From assembly GCF_000429005.1 (NCBI RefSeq), contig NZ_AUBA01000005.1, positions 1 to 64,000 on the forward strand: a stretch of DNA of 64,000 nucleotides, read 5' to 3'. The notes below the pieces were generated by a model, which saw nothing but the letters and a program-made list of their open reading frames with translations, had not been told where the DNA came from and ran no database searches. This document shows positions 62,996-64,000 of this stretch, piece by piece (the first letter of the stretch is position 1; every line of letters starts with the position of its first letter). This DNA comes from Novosphingobium acidiphilum DSM 19966 (GTDB lineage Bacteria > Pseudomonadota > Alphaproteobacteria > Sphingomonadales > Sphingomonadaceae). The position numbers and the translations under genes are program-made.

Positions 62996-64000
62996 ATGGC
63001 CACGCAAACCACATCGCCCAGCCCCGCCCCCGCCGCACTGTCGCCGCTGGAGGCCGAAGTCACCCGCCTGTTCGCGTTGCAGGCAAAGGATGATTACCGC
63101 GGTGCGCTCGACGGCGCGAGCCGCCTGCTGCAGACCCATCCGGTCAATCGCGATCTGCTGCTGATTGCCACGCATTGCCTGCGCATGCTGCAACGCACCG
63201 ACGACGCGCTGGCCATGGCCAACCGCATGGCCGAGCATCATCCGCATTTCAGCCAGATGTATCTCGAACGCGGGCTGTGCCACGTGGCACGCCGCGATGC
63301 CCCCAATGCCATCGCCGACTTGCGCATGGCGGTGGCGATCAATCCGGCGCTGCCCATGGCGTGGCGCATGCTCGACGGGCTGTGCCGCATGACCGGCGAT
63401 ACCGCCAATGCGGCGGTCGCGGCACGCCATGTTGCCCATCTGGCCAGCATTCCCCCGCCGGTGGTGCGTGCCAAGATCCTGTATGGCGATGGCGAAATCG
63501 ACCAGGCCGAAATGATGGTCCGCGAATTCCTGCTGAGTTTTGGCGATCATCCCGAGGGCATGCGTCTGCTCGCGCAGATCGGGTTCGACCGCAATGTGCT
63601 CGACGATGCCGAAACGCTGTATGCCGGCGTTCTGGCGATGGTGCCCGACCATCACGAAGCCCGCAGCGAATATGTCCAGACGCTGATCGCGCGGCACAAG
63701 TTCCCGCAGGCGCGCGAGGCGCTGGCGCCATTGCTGACACTGGCCCCCCACGATGCCGCGCATCGCACCCAGTCTGCCACGATCACCGTGGGCCTGGGTG
63801 ATTTCGATGCGGTGATCCCGATCTATCAGGACCTGTTGTCCGAAATTCGCGACAGCGATGTCGACGCCGCCCCGCGCCGGGCCGATCTCAATTTGTGGCT
63901 GGGTCATGCGTTCAAGACCATCGGCCGGGTGGACGAGGCAATCGCCGCCTATTGTGCGGCAACCGAGGCCCGCCCCGATTTCGGCGATGCCTGGTGGAGC
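62996..64000 (+). CDS. TPR-repeat protein, probable TPR-sulfotransferase (cut by window end)
   Basis: The frame opens at ATG 62996 and runs off the window, leaving 335 residues with no stop. The sequence is made of TPR-like helix pairs (for example ADLRMAVAINPALPMAWRML, DDAETLYAGVLAMVPDHHEARSEYV, VDEAIAAYCAATEARPDFGDAWWS). In sphingomonads such a protein after a TonB-dependent receptor gene is usually a TPR protein with a C-terminal sulfotransferase domain, which would lie outside. No signal peptide is visible; the N-terminus is Pro/Ala-rich. So the call beyond TPR rests on context. Confidence 0.7.
   Translation, partial: MATQTTSPSPAPAALSPLEAEVTRLFALQAKDDYRGALDGASRLLQTHPVNRDLLLIATHCLRMLQRTDDALAMANRMAEHHPHFSQMYLERGLCHVARRDAPNAIADLRMAVAINPALPMAWRMLDGLCRMTGDTANAAVAARHVAHLASIPPPVVRAKILYGDGEIDQAEMMVREFLLSFGDHPEGMRLLAQIGFDRNVLDDAETLYAGVLAMVPDHHEARSEYVQTLIARHKFPQAREALAPLLTLAPHDAAHRTQSATITVGLGDFDAVIPIYQDLLSEIRDSDVDAAPRRADLNLWLGHAFKTIGRVDEAIAAYCAATEARPDFGDAWWS

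Overview
The window looks like chromosome of a high-GC alphaproteobacterium of the order Sphingomonadales; a Novosphingobium or close relative is my best guess. The evidence is gene content and order: ntrB-ntrC-ntrY-ntrX-hfq-hflX, a fused ispDF, a sphingomonad-type RNase R and NifU-like protein, an archaeal-type ProRS, and a TonB-dependent receptor next to a TPR protein. Nearly all of it is dense, ordinary housekeeping DNA with short gaps and many start/stop overlaps. I see no prophage, CRISPR array, plasmid backbone or rRNA.

Layout. 1-420: the right end of an IS1380-family insertion sequence. It abuts, and appears to truncate, pdhB (E1 beta of pyruvate dehydrogenase), of which only the C-terminal half remains (423-1097). 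1.1-9 kb: a squalene/phytoene synthase-like protein, an EF-hand protein, trmFO, a YhhN lysoplasmalogenase, a DUF952 protein, gyrA and a secreted repeat protein. 9-14.6 kb: carbonic anhydrase, lipA, a Coq10/RatA-type protein, cinA, ispDF and dusB. 14.6-23.1 kb: two nitrogen-regulatory two-component systems (NtrBC, NtrYX), an unusual tandem Hfq, and HflX. 23.1-27.6 kb: mazG, a YgiB/YgiC-like lipoprotein and ATP-grasp pair, two secreted proteins of unknown function and a secreted VOC protein. 27.6-35.9 kb (minus strand): a long run of cell-wall, replication and translation genes (mltB-like, RlpA-like, D,D-carboxypeptidase, tmk, holB, metG, tatD, an MBL hydrolase and a small membrane protein).

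36-43.7 kb: tRNA-Ser(UGA), a small protein, a likely catabolic pair (enolase superfamily plus GMC oxidoreductase) divergent from a LysR regulator, a PAS-GGDEF-EAL-PilZ protein, and an overlapping Gly/Tyr-rich and Spy-like pair. 43.8-50.8 kb (minus): lpdA, a thioesterase and pdhC (the E3 and E2 partners of the broken E1 beta), then RNase R and an M28 peptidase. 51-59.4 kb: a DUF2189 membrane protein, proS, phaR, alr, an MHS transporter, a NifU-like protein, a CvpA-family protein and radA. 59.4-60.1 kb is the largest gap and holds a perfect FNR/FixK-type palindrome. 60.1-64 kb: a TonB-dependent receptor and a TPR protein that runs off the window.

The points most worth following up are the IS-interrupted pdhB, the asymmetric two-domain Hfq, a degenerate RlpA, the FNR-like and SOS-like sites in the two large gaps, and the GMC/enolase/LysR module. 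I did not find a convincing, wholly new multi-gene system. Everything here was read by eye, without database searches.
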